From contig JALHQC010000010.1 in assembly GCA_022842165.1 (NCBI GenBank), positions 1-64,000 of the forward strand: a stretch of 64,000 bases of DNA, in the 5' to 3' direction. A program made the translations under genes and the position numbers. This DNA is from a bacterium. GTDB lineage: Bacteria > Pseudomonadota > Alphaproteobacteria > Rhizobiales > Aestuariivirgaceae. Shown piece after piece: positions 38,700 to 47,371 of the stretch (positions are counted from its first letter, which is position 1; each line of letters begins with the position of its first letter). The notes below the pieces were generated by a model. That model had not been told where the DNA came from, made no database searches, and saw nothing but the letters and a program-made list of their open reading frames with translations.

Positions 38700-39491
38700 T
38701 CAGATGGAGGCGCCTTCAGAGCCGGTGCGGAAATCGAAACTCGTCGTCAATCCGCCATCGGCGATGATTTCCGCGCCATTCAGGGCGGCGGAACCGTCGG
38801 ACAAAAGGAACAGCGCGGCGCGTGCCACGTCCGCGGCATTGAGAATAGCGCCGCCCGGCTGCCGCGCGGCGCGTGTCGCCTCGAACTTGGCGGGATCGTT
38901 CGCCGATTTCATGTGGCGCTCGAACAGGCCGGCCATCATCGGGCCGGGACTGAGAACGTTGGCGCGGATGCCCTGGCGCGCGTGATCCATGGCGACGGTG
39001 CGCGTCAGCATGCGGACGGCGCCCTTCGATGCGCAATAGACGGCAAGCTGCTGTTCGGCGAAGGTGGCATCGATGCTGGCGACCGCGACGATCACGCCGC
39101 CGCCGCGCTCGATCATCAGCGGCAACAGGGCGCGAAGTCCGAGTGCCGTGCCGGTGAAGTTCACGCCCATCGTGCGCTCGAGCGCCGCCTTGTCGAAGTC
39201 CAGTATGGTTCCGACTTCGAGGATGGCCGCGCTGGTGACCAGTCCCAAGGTCTTGGGATTGCGCGATTTCACGGTGGACGCGATGCCGGCCCAGCCGGAT
39301 TCGAAGGTCACGTCGGCCTTGACGTGGCTATAGCGGCCTTCGGCCATGCCATCGGGCGCATTGCCGATATCGACACCGATGACTGCGGCGCCGGCGGCCG
39401 TGAGCTGGCGGCAGATGCTGGTGCCAAGACCCGACGCCGCCCCCGTGACGACAACCAGTTCAGGAAGGGTGCAGGTGAGTTGAGCAGTCAT
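38700..39491 (-). CDS. Short-chain dehydrogenase/reductase
   Basis: This ~263-residue classical SDR has a Rossmann glycine motif VTGAASGLGTSICRQL, the catalytic YCASKGAVRML (Tyr and Lys) and SPGPMMAGLFE. The usual NNAG motif is replaced by SAAIL, a moderate oddity. The ending ADGGLTTSFDF is normal. The ATG at 39491 (MTAQLTC) was chosen over a longer frame. It lies between the flavoprotein and isomerase genes on the same strand. It is probably an alcohol dehydrogenase of the local catabolic route; the substrate is unknown. Confidence 0.85.
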   Translation of the reverse strand: MTAQLTCTLPELVVVTGAASGLGTSICRQLTAAGAAVIGVDIGNAPDGMAEGRYSHVKADVTFESGWAGIASTVKSRNPKTLGLVTSAAILEVGTILDFDKAALERTMGVNFTGTALGLRALLPLMIERGGGVIVAVASIDATFAEQQLAVYCASKGAVRMLTRTVAMDHARQGIRANVLSPGPMMAGLFERHMKSANDPAKFEATRAARQPGGAILNAADVARAALFLLSDGSAALNGAEIIADGGLTTSFDFRTGSEGASI

Positions 39492-39586
39492 GAGCGGCCT
39501 CGTTTGCGCGTGTCGCCGGCACAATAATTCAGCGTATCGTGTTCACGGGCTGCAAATTGTCCGAATTGAACAAGATGGGCCAGGCG

Positions 39587-40699
39587 TCAGGCACCGAGCA
39601 GTTCCGCCACATGGCGCGCGATGGCGAGGGACGAGGTGAGGCCCGGGGATTCGATACCGAAGAGATTGACGAGGCCCGGCACGCCCGTCCGGCCGGGGCC
39701 ATCGATCACGAAGTCGGCGAAGGCCTGGTCCGGCCCATGAATCTTGGGCCGCATGCCGCAGTAGGACGGGGCGATCTCGCGCGTCTCGATTCCCGGCCAA
39801 TAGCCGCGGCATGCAGTGCGAAACTGTTCGGCGATATTGCCCGAAACGCTGTAGTCGAAATCATCCACCCATTCGATATTGGGCCCGAGGCGGATGCGGC
39901 CAGCGAGATCGAGCGTGACATGGGTGCCGAGCGCGCCTGGAACCGGGATCGGATAGATCAGGCGCGTGAAGGGCGAGCGTCCTGCTACGGAACAATAGTT
40001 GCCCTTGGCCAGGAACCTCGGCGGCAGCGCCGATCGATCGACGCCCTCGATGGCGCGCGCCACCGCATGCGCCCCGTGACCCGCCGCGTTCACGATGTTC
40101 CTGCAGATGAGTTCCGTGGTGCCGCCATCGGCATCGCGAAGGCTGACGCGATGCGCAGCGCCGGCGCGGGCCGCGGACAGGAATTGCGTGCGGAGCACGA
40201 TGCCCGCGCCATGCGCTTCGGCTTCCCCTTGCAAGGCCAGCATGAAGCCATGACTGTCGACGATGCCGGTCGATGGCGACAGGAGAGCGGCAACGCAGGA
40301 TATCTCAGGTTCAAGCGCGCTGGCTTCGCGCGCCGTGAGCCTTTGAAGATCGGCAACGCCGTTGGCGCGGCCCGCCGCAGCCAGGGCTTCGAGTTTCGGA
40401 ATCTCGTTTCCGGTGGTAGCGACGATCAGCTTGCCGATCGGCGGGGCCGCAATGCCGCGCGCATTGCAGAACGCATAGAGCAAGGAACGACCCTCGACGC
40501 AGAGCCGCGCCTTCAAGGTGTCTTTCGGATAGTAGATGCCGGCGTGAACGACTTCGGAATTCCGCGACGAGGTTTCGCTGCCGATCTCGGCGGCCTGATC
40601 GATGACCAGCACCTCCTGCCCCGCCACCGCGAGTTGCCGCGCCACCGCGAGTCCGATCACGCCTGCGCCGATCACCAGAGTTTCGATGTGTTCCGTCAA
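39587..40699 (-). CDS. FAD-dependent oxidoreductase, L-2-hydroxyglutarate oxidase-like (DAO family)
   Basis: This 370-residue flavoprotein has an N-terminal FAD dinucleotide-binding motif VIGAGVIGLAVARQLA and the segment SSRNSEVVHAGIYYPKD, characteristic of the L-2-hydroxyglutarate dehydrogenase (LhgO) branch of D-amino-acid-oxidase-like enzymes. The C-terminal end FGIESPGLTSSLAIARHV also fits that branch. It would oxidise a 2-hydroxy acid to a 2-oxo acid. A relaxed substrate is possible, since the context is catabolic. It is divergent from the E1/E2 operon, which has a sigma-54-type promoter in the intervening 155 bases. Confidence 0.83.
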   Translation of the reverse strand: MTEHIETLVIGAGVIGLAVARQLAVAGQEVLVIDQAAEIGSETSSRNSEVVHAGIYYPKDTLKARLCVEGRSLLYAFCNARGIAAPPIGKLIVATTGNEIPKLEALAAAGRANGVADLQRLTAREASALEPEISCVAALLSPSTGIVDSHGFMLALQGEAEAHGAGIVLRTQFLSAARAGAAHRVSLRDADGGTTELICRNIVNAAGHGAHAVARAIEGVDRSALPPRFLAKGNYCSVAGRSPFTRLIYPIPVPGALGTHVTLDLAGRIRLGPNIEWVDDFDYSVSGNIAEQFRTACRGYWPGIETREIAPSYCGMRPKIHGPDQAFADFVIDGPGRTGVPGLVNLFGIESPGLTSSLAIARHVAELLGA

Positions 40700-40807
40700 T
40701 TACCCCGCACCCCGCTGCCTGCCAGCGAAGTTATCGCCGGTTACCGCGCCATCGCCAGCAGGAATAACCATTTCGGGAATCTTCGCGCAGGCGCTGGCCG
40801 CAGAATT

Positions 40808-40823
40808 TGGCACCCTAGCTGCC
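40808..40823 (+). promoter_or_regulatory. Sigma-54-type (-24/-12) promoter before the E1/E2 operon
   Basis: TGGCAC (40808-40813), five bases, then CTGCC (40819-40823) matches the sigma-54 consensus TGGCAC-N5-TTGCA closely, with the GG and GC doublets at the required spacing. The predicted start is ~20 bases before the E1-alpha ATG. The same bases also read as inverted repeat TGGCA-N7-TGCCA, so a repressor or activator site is an alternative. Confidence 0.6.
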
Positions 40824-40854
40824 AGAGAACAATCGAGCAGGCATCATTGCGCCC

Positions 40855-41883
40855 ATGGCACAGAAACCAAGACCCGCCGCAGCTTCGGCTGCCGGCAATG
40901 ACGACATCGGCACCGAAAATCGCCTGGAGCTTTACCGGCTTCAGGTTGAAATCCGCGACACGGAAAAGCGCGCCTATGACCTGTTTCTGCAGAACCTGAT
41001 CAAGGGCACCAGCCACCTGTCGCTGGGACAGGAAGCCATCGCCGCCGGATTTGGCGTCGCCATGGAAAAAGGCGACAAGAGTTTCTGCACCTATCGCGGC
41101 CATGCCCATACGCTGGCGCGCGGCGCCTCCATGGAGGGAATGCTGGGCGAATTGATGCTGCGCGACATCGGGCTGATGCGCGGCAAAGGCGGCTCGATGC
41201 ACCTGACGTCGGTCGAGCATGGGGTGATGGGCTCCTACGCGATCATCGGCGCGCATCTGCCGATCGCCTGCGGCTCGGCGTGGCGCGCCCAGTATCTCGG
41301 CGAGAAGGACGTGACAGTGTGCTTCTTCGGCGACGGCACAACCAACATCGGCGCTTTCCACGAAGCGCTGAATTTCGCTGTGATCTGGAAACTGCCGGTG
41401 GTCTTCGTGTGCGAGAACAATCTCTACATGGAATACACGCCGATCGGCGAAGTGACGGCGGTGCACAACCCCGCAGGCGACCGCGCTTCAGCCTATGGGC
41501 TCGACAAGATCGTGGTCGATGGCAATGACGCGGATGTCGTCTTCCGCACCGCTCGGGCGGCTCTCGACAAGGCGCGGCGCGGTGAGGGGCCGTCGCTGAT
41601 CGAATGCCTGACCTACCGCCACTCCGGCCATTCGCGAGCCGATCCCGCGAAGTACCGGCCGCCGGGCGAATTGGAGGAATGGCTGAAACGCGATCCCATC
41701 CTGATCTACAAGCAGCGGCTGCGCGAGTTCGGCATCGGCGAGGATCAGATCGCGGCGATCGACGCCGAGAGCCGGCGCAAGGTCGAGGCGGCGACGGAGG
41801 CCTGCAAGGCTTCGCCTTCAGCGCCGGTCGAATTGCTGACGCAGGATGTTTATGCGGATGGAGGCTGGGCGTGGCGGAACTGA
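40855..41883 (+). CDS. Thiamine-diphosphate dehydrogenase E1 component, alpha subunit (pyruvate/acetoin type)
   Basis: This 342-residue alpha subunit belongs to a heterotetrameric E1 that decarboxylates a 2-oxo acid, or cleaves acetoin, onto thiamine diphosphate. It shows SHLSLGQEAIAAGFG and TYRGHAHTLARGA. Family motif RGKGGSMHLTSVEHGVMGS comes next. The ThDP/Mg motif starts GDGTTNIGAFHEALNFAVIW (~160-190) and ends ENN. The phosphorylation-loop region YRHSGHSRADPAKYR is present. The 3' end overlaps the beta-subunit GTG start by 13 bases. Resemblance is to AcoA and PdhA alike; the sigma-54-type promoter and neighbouring butanediol-dehydrogenase-like genes favour an acyloin substrate, but this is inference. 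Confidence 0.85.
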   Translation: MAQKPRPAAASAAGNDDIGTENRLELYRLQVEIRDTEKRAYDLFLQNLIKGTSHLSLGQEAIAAGFGVAMEKGDKSFCTYRGHAHTLARGASMEGMLGELMLRDIGLMRGKGGSMHLTSVEHGVMGSYAIIGAHLPIACGSAWRAQYLGEKDVTVCFFGDGTTNIGAFHEALNFAVIWKLPVVFVCENNLYMEYTPIGEVTAVHNPAGDRASAYGLDKIVVDGNDADVVFRTARAALDKARRGEGPSLIECLTYRHSGHSRADPAKYRPPGELEEWLKRDPILIYKQRLREFGIGEDQIAAIDAESRRKVEAATEACKASPSAPVELLTQDVYADGGWAWRN

Positions 41884-42851
41884 CCTATCGCGAGGCGGTG
41901 GCCCGCGGCATCGCCCAGGAAATGCAGCGCGACAATCGCGTCGTGTTGCTCGGCGAGGACATCGCCAAGGCCGGCGGCGTATTCAAGGCGACGGTGGGGC
42001 TTTACGAACAGTTCGGGCCGTTGCGGGTGCGCGATACGCCGATCTCGGAACAGGCGATCCTGGGCGCCGCAATGGGCGCCGCGATGACGGGCCTGCGCCC
42101 GATCGCCGAGATCATGTTCTCGGACTTCCTTGCCGTCTGCTTCGACTATGTGGCCAACGAGATGCCGAAGCTCCGCTACATGACCAACGGCCAGCTGAGC
42201 TGCCCGCTGGTCATCCGCACGGGCAACGGCGCGGGGGTGCGCTTCGGCGCGCAGCACTCGCAGTCGATCGAGAACTGGACGATGATGATTCCGGGACTGA
42301 AAGTCGTCGCGCCGTCGTCTCCGGCCGATGTGATCGGCCTTATGGCGGCCGCGGTACGCGACGACAATCCGGTGATCTTCCACGAGCACAAGGCGCTTTA
42401 TGCCATGAAGGGCGAAGTGCCCGACGGAGAGATCGTCGACACGCTCGGCACCGCAAAGATCCTGCGGCCGGGAAAGGACTGCACGATCCTGGCGCTGGCG
42501 CTGATGGTGCCGCGCGCGCTTGAGGCGGCGGAGACGCTGGCGCGCGAGCACGGCATCGACGCCGAGGTGATCGACGTGCGCTCGCTGGTGCCGCTCGACA
42601 CGCAGACGATGCTAGGGTCGGTCGCCAAGACCGGGCGGCTGTTCACCGTGGAGGAGAACCCGCGGCTGCTGGGCTGGGGCGCGGAAATCGCCTCGATCGT
42701 GGCGGACGAGGCGTTCTGGGATCTCGATGGGCCTATCGTGCGTATCACCACGCCGCATATTCCGCTGCCCGCCGCGGATCACCTGGAGGACCTGGCACTT
42801 CCCAATGCGCCGCGCATTGCCGAGAAGATCATGCGCGTGATGAACGGATAG
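41871..42851 (+). CDS. Thiamine-diphosphate dehydrogenase E1 component, beta subunit
   Basis: This 326-residue beta subunit pairs with the preceding alpha subunit. Family features are LTYREAVARGIAQEM at the N-terminus, LGEDIAKAGGVFKATVGL, RVRDTPISEQAILGAAMGAA, the ThDP-contacting EIMFSDFLAVCFDYVANEMPK region (given in part) and the C-terminal VIDVRSLVPLDTQTML. The start is a GTG at 41871 inside the alpha-subunit end, with GGAGG six bases upstream; the much longer open frame upstream is only read-through of another phase. Translational coupling should keep subunits equimolar. Confidence 0.88.
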   Translation: MAELTYREAVARGIAQEMQRDNRVVLLGEDIAKAGGVFKATVGLYEQFGPLRVRDTPISEQAILGAAMGAAMTGLRPIAEIMFSDFLAVCFDYVANEMPKLRYMTNGQLSCPLVIRTGNGAGVRFGAQHSQSIENWTMMIPGLKVVAPSSPADVIGLMAAAVRDDNPVIFHEHKALYAMKGEVPDGEIVDTLGTAKILRPGKDCTILALALMVPRALEAAETLAREHGIDAEVIDVRSLVPLDTQTMLGSVAKTGRLFTVEENPRLLGWGAEIASIVADEAFWDLDGPIVRITTPHIPLPAADHLEDLALPNAPRIAEKIMRVMNG

Positions 42852-42855
42852 CACC

Positions 42856-44118
42856 ATGACGCAAACCATCATCATGCCGCAACTGGGCGAGACGGTTGCC
42901 GAGGGAAAGATTCTGACCTGGTTCAAGAAGCCGGGCGACGACATCAATCAGGGCGACAAGCTGTTCGAGGTCGAGACCGACAAGGTGACGGTCGAGGTCG
43001 AAGCGATCATCGCAGGCAAGCTCAGCGAGATCCGCGTCGGCGATGGCCAGACCGCGAAGGTTGGAGCCGTGGTGGCCGTGGTGGGCGGCGCGGCCGCCGC
43101 TGATGCCCCCGTCGAGCGGAAACCCGCTGTGACGCCGGCGCTGGCCCCGCGCTCGCCCTTCGAGGAAGTCGTGAGCCCGGCCGCGAACTATGGGCCGGCC
43201 AGGGCCGCCAATGGTTTGCCCGTGACGCCGCTGGCGCGCCGGCTGATCGCCCAGAACGGGCTGGACGTCGACAGCCTCGCCACCGCCGCGGCGGCTCGCG
43301 GGGCCCGGCGCATCATGGAGGACGACGTGCAACGGGCGCTTTCCGCCCGGCAAGCTACGCCCCCCGCGGCGGAAATCCGGCAGCCTACATCCTACTCGCT
43401 GGAGGGCGCTTCCATGCCGCTTTCCGCCATACGCCAAAAGACAGCGGACCGGCTTGCCGAAAACTGGCGCAGCATTCCGCATGTGTTCCAGGGCATCGAC
43501 GTCGACTTTACCGCCGTCGAGCGGGTGCGGGCGGGCGCCAAGCAGGCGTTCCGCGCCGCGCATGGCTTCAACCTCACCTATTTGCCGTTCATCGCCCGCG
43601 CCGTGTGCCTGGCGCTCGGCGAATTTCCCAACATCAATGCCCGTTTCGACGGCAAGGCGCTATTTCCCTCGCGCGATGTGAACCTGGGGATCGCGGTCGA
43701 CCTCAATCATCAGGGGCTGGTGGTGCCGGTGATCCGCAGCGCGGGCGACCTCACCGTCGAAGGCCTCGCCAAGGCCATGGGCCGGATGATCGAAAAGGCG
43801 CGGGCCGGGAAGCTCGGCGCCGACGACATGGCAGGCGGCACCTACTCGATCACCAACAACGGCGCTTTCGGCACCATGTTCACGGCTCCGATCATCAACG
43901 CGCCGCAGGTGGCGATCCTTTCGACGGATGCCATCACGATGCGCCCCGCCATCGTCTCGACGCCGCAGGGAGAGTTCATCGCGCCGCGGCTTACCGGCAT
44001 CGTTGGACAGAGCTTCGATCACCGGGCTTTCGACGGCGCCTATTCGGCGGCGTTCCTGTCGCGCTTCAAGGCCATCGTCGAGACCCGGGACTGGTCCGTG
44101 GAAGTGACGCGAGCATGA
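42856..44118 (+). CDS. Dihydrolipoamide acyltransferase (E2)
   Basis: This 420-residue E2 core of the complex transfers the acyl group from lipoamide to CoA. One N-terminal lipoyl domain has the attachment Lys in VETDKVTVEV (K43). An Ala/Pro linker follows, then an E3-binding domain at ~residues 115-155 (VTPLARRLIAQNGLDVDS). The catalytic domain contains IVDLNH-type strand segments and ends with QSFDHRAFDGAYSA, where His and Asp of the HxxxD site are conserved though the usual DHRVVDG is DHRAFDG. No E3 (lipoamide dehydrogenase) gene is near, so E3 must be shared from elsewhere. Lipoylation would use LipB (31585). Confidence 0.88.
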   Translation: MTQTIIMPQLGETVAEGKILTWFKKPGDDINQGDKLFEVETDKVTVEVEAIIAGKLSEIRVGDGQTAKVGAVVAVVGGAAAADAPVERKPAVTPALAPRSPFEEVVSPAANYGPARAANGLPVTPLARRLIAQNGLDVDSLATAAAARGARRIMEDDVQRALSARQATPPAAEIRQPTSYSLEGASMPLSAIRQKTADRLAENWRSIPHVFQGIDVDFTAVERVRAGAKQAFRAAHGFNLTYLPFIARAVCLALGEFPNINARFDGKALFPSRDVNLGIAVDLNHQGLVVPVIRSAGDLTVEGLAKAMGRMIEKARAGKLGADDMAGGTYSITNNGAFGTMFTAPIINAPQVAILSTDAITMRPAIVSTPQGEFIAPRLTGIVGQSFDHRAFDGAYSAAFLSRFKAIVETRDWSVEVTRA

Positions 44119-44168
44119 GGTGCTGGCGCCGCTGTTGCCAAGCCGGCCGATCGGCTGCAGGGTAGGAC

Positions 44169-45299
44169 ATGCCTCTCGACGACCAGAAGCAGCGGCGGAT
44201 TCCGGTGACGCTCGTTACCGGATTTCTCGGCAGCGGCAAGACCACGCTGATCAACGCGGCGCTGCGCGCGCCCGAGCTTGCGCGCACGGTCGTCGTCGTC
44301 AACGAGTTCGGCGAGGTCGGGCTCGACCATCAGCTTTACGCCAGCAGCAACGACGCCGTCATCGTTCTGGAGAACGGCTGCCTGTGCTGCACGGTGAGAA
44401 GCGATCTCGTCAGTACACTGAACAGCCTGTTTCACGACCGGCAGGCCGGGCGCATTCCGGCGTTCGACAATGTTGTGATCGAGACATCGGGGCTGGCCGA
44501 GCCCGGCCCGGTGCTGCAGGCGTTCCTGTCGGAACCGACGCTCGATGGCCTTTACCGGGTGGCGAGCGTGGTGACGGCCGTCGACGCCGTGAACTGGCCC
44601 GCGACCAGCGAGAACCATGACGAGGCGTTGCGCCAGGTGGCGCTCGCGGATCGCATCGTGATCACCAAGCTCGACCTCGTGGAGGGCGGCAGCGAGGCCG
44701 CCGAACGCCGCCTTCGCGGCGAGCTTGCGCGCATCAATCCGGCGGCGGAAATCGGCGCCGTGGACTGGTCGACCGCGCGTGTGGCGGCGCTGCTGACATC
44801 CACCGGCTTCGATGCCGCCGATCCTGCCGCCAATCCGCTGCCGTGGCTCGCCATCCGCAGCTACGAGGCCTATGGCGCGACGGCCGCCGCAGAAACGGTG
44901 CAGCCCGAGGTTCCCTTCCACCTGCAGGGCAAGGGAATCGAAAGCTTCGTCCTGACGCGCAAGGAACCGCTGTCGCGCGATGAGGTGCAATTCCTGCTCG
45001 ACGGCATCGGCCAGAACCTGGGCCCCAGCCTGCTGCGCGTGAAGGGCCTCGTCAATGTGGCCGAGGAACCGGGGCGCCCGGCGGTGATTCAGGGCGCACA
45101 ACACCTGCTTCACACCATGACCTGGCTCGAGCGGTGGCCGAGCGCCGATACGCGCAGCCGCATCGTGTTCATCACGCAGGGCATCGCGCGGGACCGGCTG
45201 AAGGACATCATCGAGCTTCTGGACCGCATGAGCGAGCGGACCTTCAAGGCGCGCGAGAAAGCCAGGCTGGCACGCGCCGCCGACACCAGTTTCCCTTAG
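44169..45299 (+). CDS. CobW/COG0523-family GTPase (putative metallochaperone)
   Basis: This 376-residue G3E-family P-loop GTPase has Walker A VTGFLGSGKTTL (residues ~15-26), the metal-binding GCLCC motif in ENGCLCCTVR (~70), a Walker B-like VVIETSGLAEPGP and the guanine-specificity motif TKLD, followed by a C-terminal CobW_C domain. Relatives deliver zinc, cobalt or other metals to specific enzymes (for example ZNG1, nitrile hydratase activators, CobW). It lies 50 bases after E2, in the same direction. The client could be one of the local medium-chain dehydrogenases; that is speculation. Confidence 0.85.
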   Translation: MPLDDQKQRRIPVTLVTGFLGSGKTTLINAALRAPELARTVVVVNEFGEVGLDHQLYASSNDAVIVLENGCLCCTVRSDLVSTLNSLFHDRQAGRIPAFDNVVIETSGLAEPGPVLQAFLSEPTLDGLYRVASVVTAVDAVNWPATSENHDEALRQVALADRIVITKLDLVEGGSEAAERRLRGELARINPAAEIGAVDWSTARVAALLTSTGFDAADPAANPLPWLAIRSYEAYGATAAAETVQPEVPFHLQGKGIESFVLTRKEPLSRDEVQFLLDGIGQNLGPSLLRVKGLVNVAEEPGRPAVIQGAQHLLHTMTWLERWPSADTRSRIVFITQGIARDRLKDIIELLDRMSERTFKAREKARLARAADTSFP

Positions 45300-45315
45300 A
45301 GACCGGAGAACGACC

Positions 45316-46209
45316 ATGACCAGCATCGCATCGCCGCGCGTCGGCTTCGTCGGCCTTGGCAAGATGGGAACGCCGATGTGCCGCAGGCTCAAGGCGGCGG
45401 GTTTCGAGGTTGCCGCCTATGCGCGCAATGACGCGGGCGCCGCCAAGGCAGAAGCGCTGGGCGTTCCGGCCATCCGCAGCCTGGCGGAACTGGCGGAGGC
45501 GAGGGATGTGATCGTCAGCGCCATTCTGAACGATGCGGCATTGCTCGATATCGTCGGCGGCGCGAACGGCCTTGGCGCACACATGAGGGCGGGATCGGTG
45601 CTGATCGAGACCAGCACGGTTTCGCCCGACGCGTCGGCCGCCGCCGGGGCTGCGCTGGCCGCGGCCGAGGTTTCGTATCTCCGCAGCCCGGTATCGGGTT
45701 CGACGGCGACGGCGGAGGCCGGCGCGCTCACCGTTCTGGTATCCGGACCGCAGGCCGCATATGAGGCGATGATCCCCGTCTATGCCGCGTTCTCGAAGAA
45801 GCAATACCGGGTGGGCGAGGCGGAACAGGCACGCTTCCTCAAGCTTGCCCTCAACGCGATGGTGGGGGCGACGGCGGCCATCGTCGGCGAGGCCCTGACC
45901 CTGGCGCGGGCGGGCGGCGTCGACTTGGCAGCGGCTCTCGAGGTCATCAACAACAGCGCGGTGGCCTCGCCGCTGATCGGCTACAAGACGGCAATGATGA
46001 CGGCGGGCAATTATGCCCCGGCCTTCGAAGTGGCGGGCATGATGAAGGACTTCGACCTTGCGCTGGGCGTCGGCCGGAGCGCGCATCTGCCCCTGCCGCT
46101 GATCGCGCAGGTGCGGCAGCAATACGAAGCGGCCTATGCCGCCGGCGCGGGGGATGAGGATTTCTTCGTGCTGGTGCGCCAAGCGGCGCGCCTTGCCGGG
46201 TTCAAGTAA
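45316..46209 (+). CDS. 3-hydroxyisobutyrate dehydrogenase-family NAD(P)-dependent oxidoreductase
   Basis: This 297-residue beta-hydroxyacid dehydrogenase has GFVGLGKMGTPMCRRLKAAG (Rossmann) at the N-terminus. The substrate motif SPVSGSTATAEAGALTVLVSG and the catalytic Lys in FLKLALNAMVGA follow. The family includes hydroxyisobutyrate, tartronate semialdehyde and glyoxylate reductases and others, so the substrate stays open. GGAG lies seven bases before the ATG. It is the last gene of the plus-strand operon and converges on the medium-chain dehydrogenase gene at 46245. Confidence 0.86.
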   Translation: MTSIASPRVGFVGLGKMGTPMCRRLKAAGFEVAAYARNDAGAAKAEALGVPAIRSLAELAEARDVIVSAILNDAALLDIVGGANGLGAHMRAGSVLIETSTVSPDASAAAGAALAAAEVSYLRSPVSGSTATAEAGALTVLVSGPQAAYEAMIPVYAAFSKKQYRVGEAEQARFLKLALNAMVGATAAIVGEALTLARAGGVDLAAALEVINNSAVASPLIGYKTAMMTAGNYAPAFEVAGMMKDFDLALGVGRSAHLPLPLIAQVRQQYEAAYAAGAGDEDFFVLVRQAARLAGFK

Positions 46210-46244
46210 CTCATTTCAATAGCAGGATACGCCTGCCAGAACGT

Positions 46245-47312
46245 TCAGGCGGTGACGTCGATCAGTATCTTGAGATGGCTGCCGCCGGGCTTCGTCAGTT
46301 CCTCGAAACCGTTTTCAATCGCGTTGGACAATGCGACCTGTCCCGTCACGATCCGCTCGACGGGGAAGTTTCCGCCGGCGATCAGGCCGACAAGCCGCGG
46401 CCCCAGCGTGATATCGTTGCCCCAGCAGCCGACGAGCCGCACGCCCTTTTCGCAGAGCTTGAACAGGTCGACCTGCGGCTTGGCGACGAAGAGCCCCACC
46501 TGCGCGATGATGCCGGTGCACTTCACCGCCCTGAGGCAGAGATCGAGCGCCGCATGATGGCCGGCGCATTCGATGGCGGCATCGACGCCCACGCCACTGT
46601 CGGTCGCTTCCCTGATCCGATCGAGCAGTTCTTCCGGCGGGCCGCCAAAGACGGAAATGCCGTCGAAGGCAGCAAGCAGCTTGCGCCTTCCTTCGCTAGG
46701 CTCGTAGACGAAGATGTGGCGCGCGCCCGCCGCCCGGGCGGCCAGCGCCGTCAATGCGCCGATCGGCCCTGCCCCGGTGATCAGCACGGATGTTCCGGCC
46801 TTCACCTCCGCATTGTCGATGGCATTCAGCGCCACCGCGGCGGGTTCCAGGATGGCACCCTGCTCGTTGCTGACCGCGTCAGGCAGCTTGACCACGTTCT
46901 GCTCGGGCACCAGTGCGTATTCGGCCATGCCGCCCCAGTGCCAGGTGAGGCCGACAAGGCCGGTGGCGGCGCTGAACTGGCCGATATTGCGCCGCGCATA
47001 GTAATCGCCGGGCTGCATCAGATGCGGCAGCACGGCGACGCGGTCTCCCACTTTCACGGCGGTTACCCTAGCGCCGGTGGCCACGACTTCGGACGAGAAC
47101 TCATGGCCGAGAATGATCGGAACCCGGGCGCCGGTCGAAGGGTGCGGCGCGACCGGCAGAATGATCGGGCCCGCCACATATTCATGCAGATCGGTGCCGC
47201 AGATGCCACAGAAGATGACCTTGAGAACGACGTCATGGTCTCCCGGTGCGCCGGGTGCCGGCACATCCTCGAGCCGGAGATCCTTTGCGTGGTGAAACCG
47301 CAGCGCTCTCAT
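46245..47312 (-). CDS. Butanediol-dehydrogenase-like medium-chain dehydrogenase (copy 1)
   Basis: This 355-residue medium-chain alcohol dehydrogenase is closest in feel to 2,3-butanediol/sorbitol dehydrogenases. Catalytic-zinc residues are visible in FCGICGTDLHEYVAGP and ILGHEFSSEVV, and the NAD(P) motif is VLITGAGPIGALTALAA. The four-cysteine structural-zinc loop expected near residues 95-115 is missing; that stretch reads LMQPGDYYARRNIGQFSA. The protein resembles copy 2 at 50947 in this and in the segments GDYYARR/DDYYGRR and WHWGGMAEY/WDWGGMGEL. It is probably a polyol or diol dehydrogenase. Confidence 0.84.
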   Translation of the reverse strand: MRALRFHHAKDLRLEDVPAPGAPGDHDVVLKVIFCGICGTDLHEYVAGPIILPVAPHPSTGARVPIILGHEFSSEVVATGARVTAVKVGDRVAVLPHLMQPGDYYARRNIGQFSAATGLVGLTWHWGGMAEYALVPEQNVVKLPDAVSNEQGAILEPAAVALNAIDNAEVKAGTSVLITGAGPIGALTALAARAAGARHIFVYEPSEGRRKLLAAFDGISVFGGPPEELLDRIREATDSGVGVDAAIECAGHHAALDLCLRAVKCTGIIAQVGLFVAKPQVDLFKLCEKGVRLVGCWGNDITLGPRLVGLIAGGNFPVERIVTGQVALSNAIENGFEELTKPGGSHLKILIDVTA

Positions 47313-47371
47313 TTCCGCTTCCGATCAGAGTTGGTCCGGCGATCCCGCGCCCAATTCGGGCCACCACGCTC

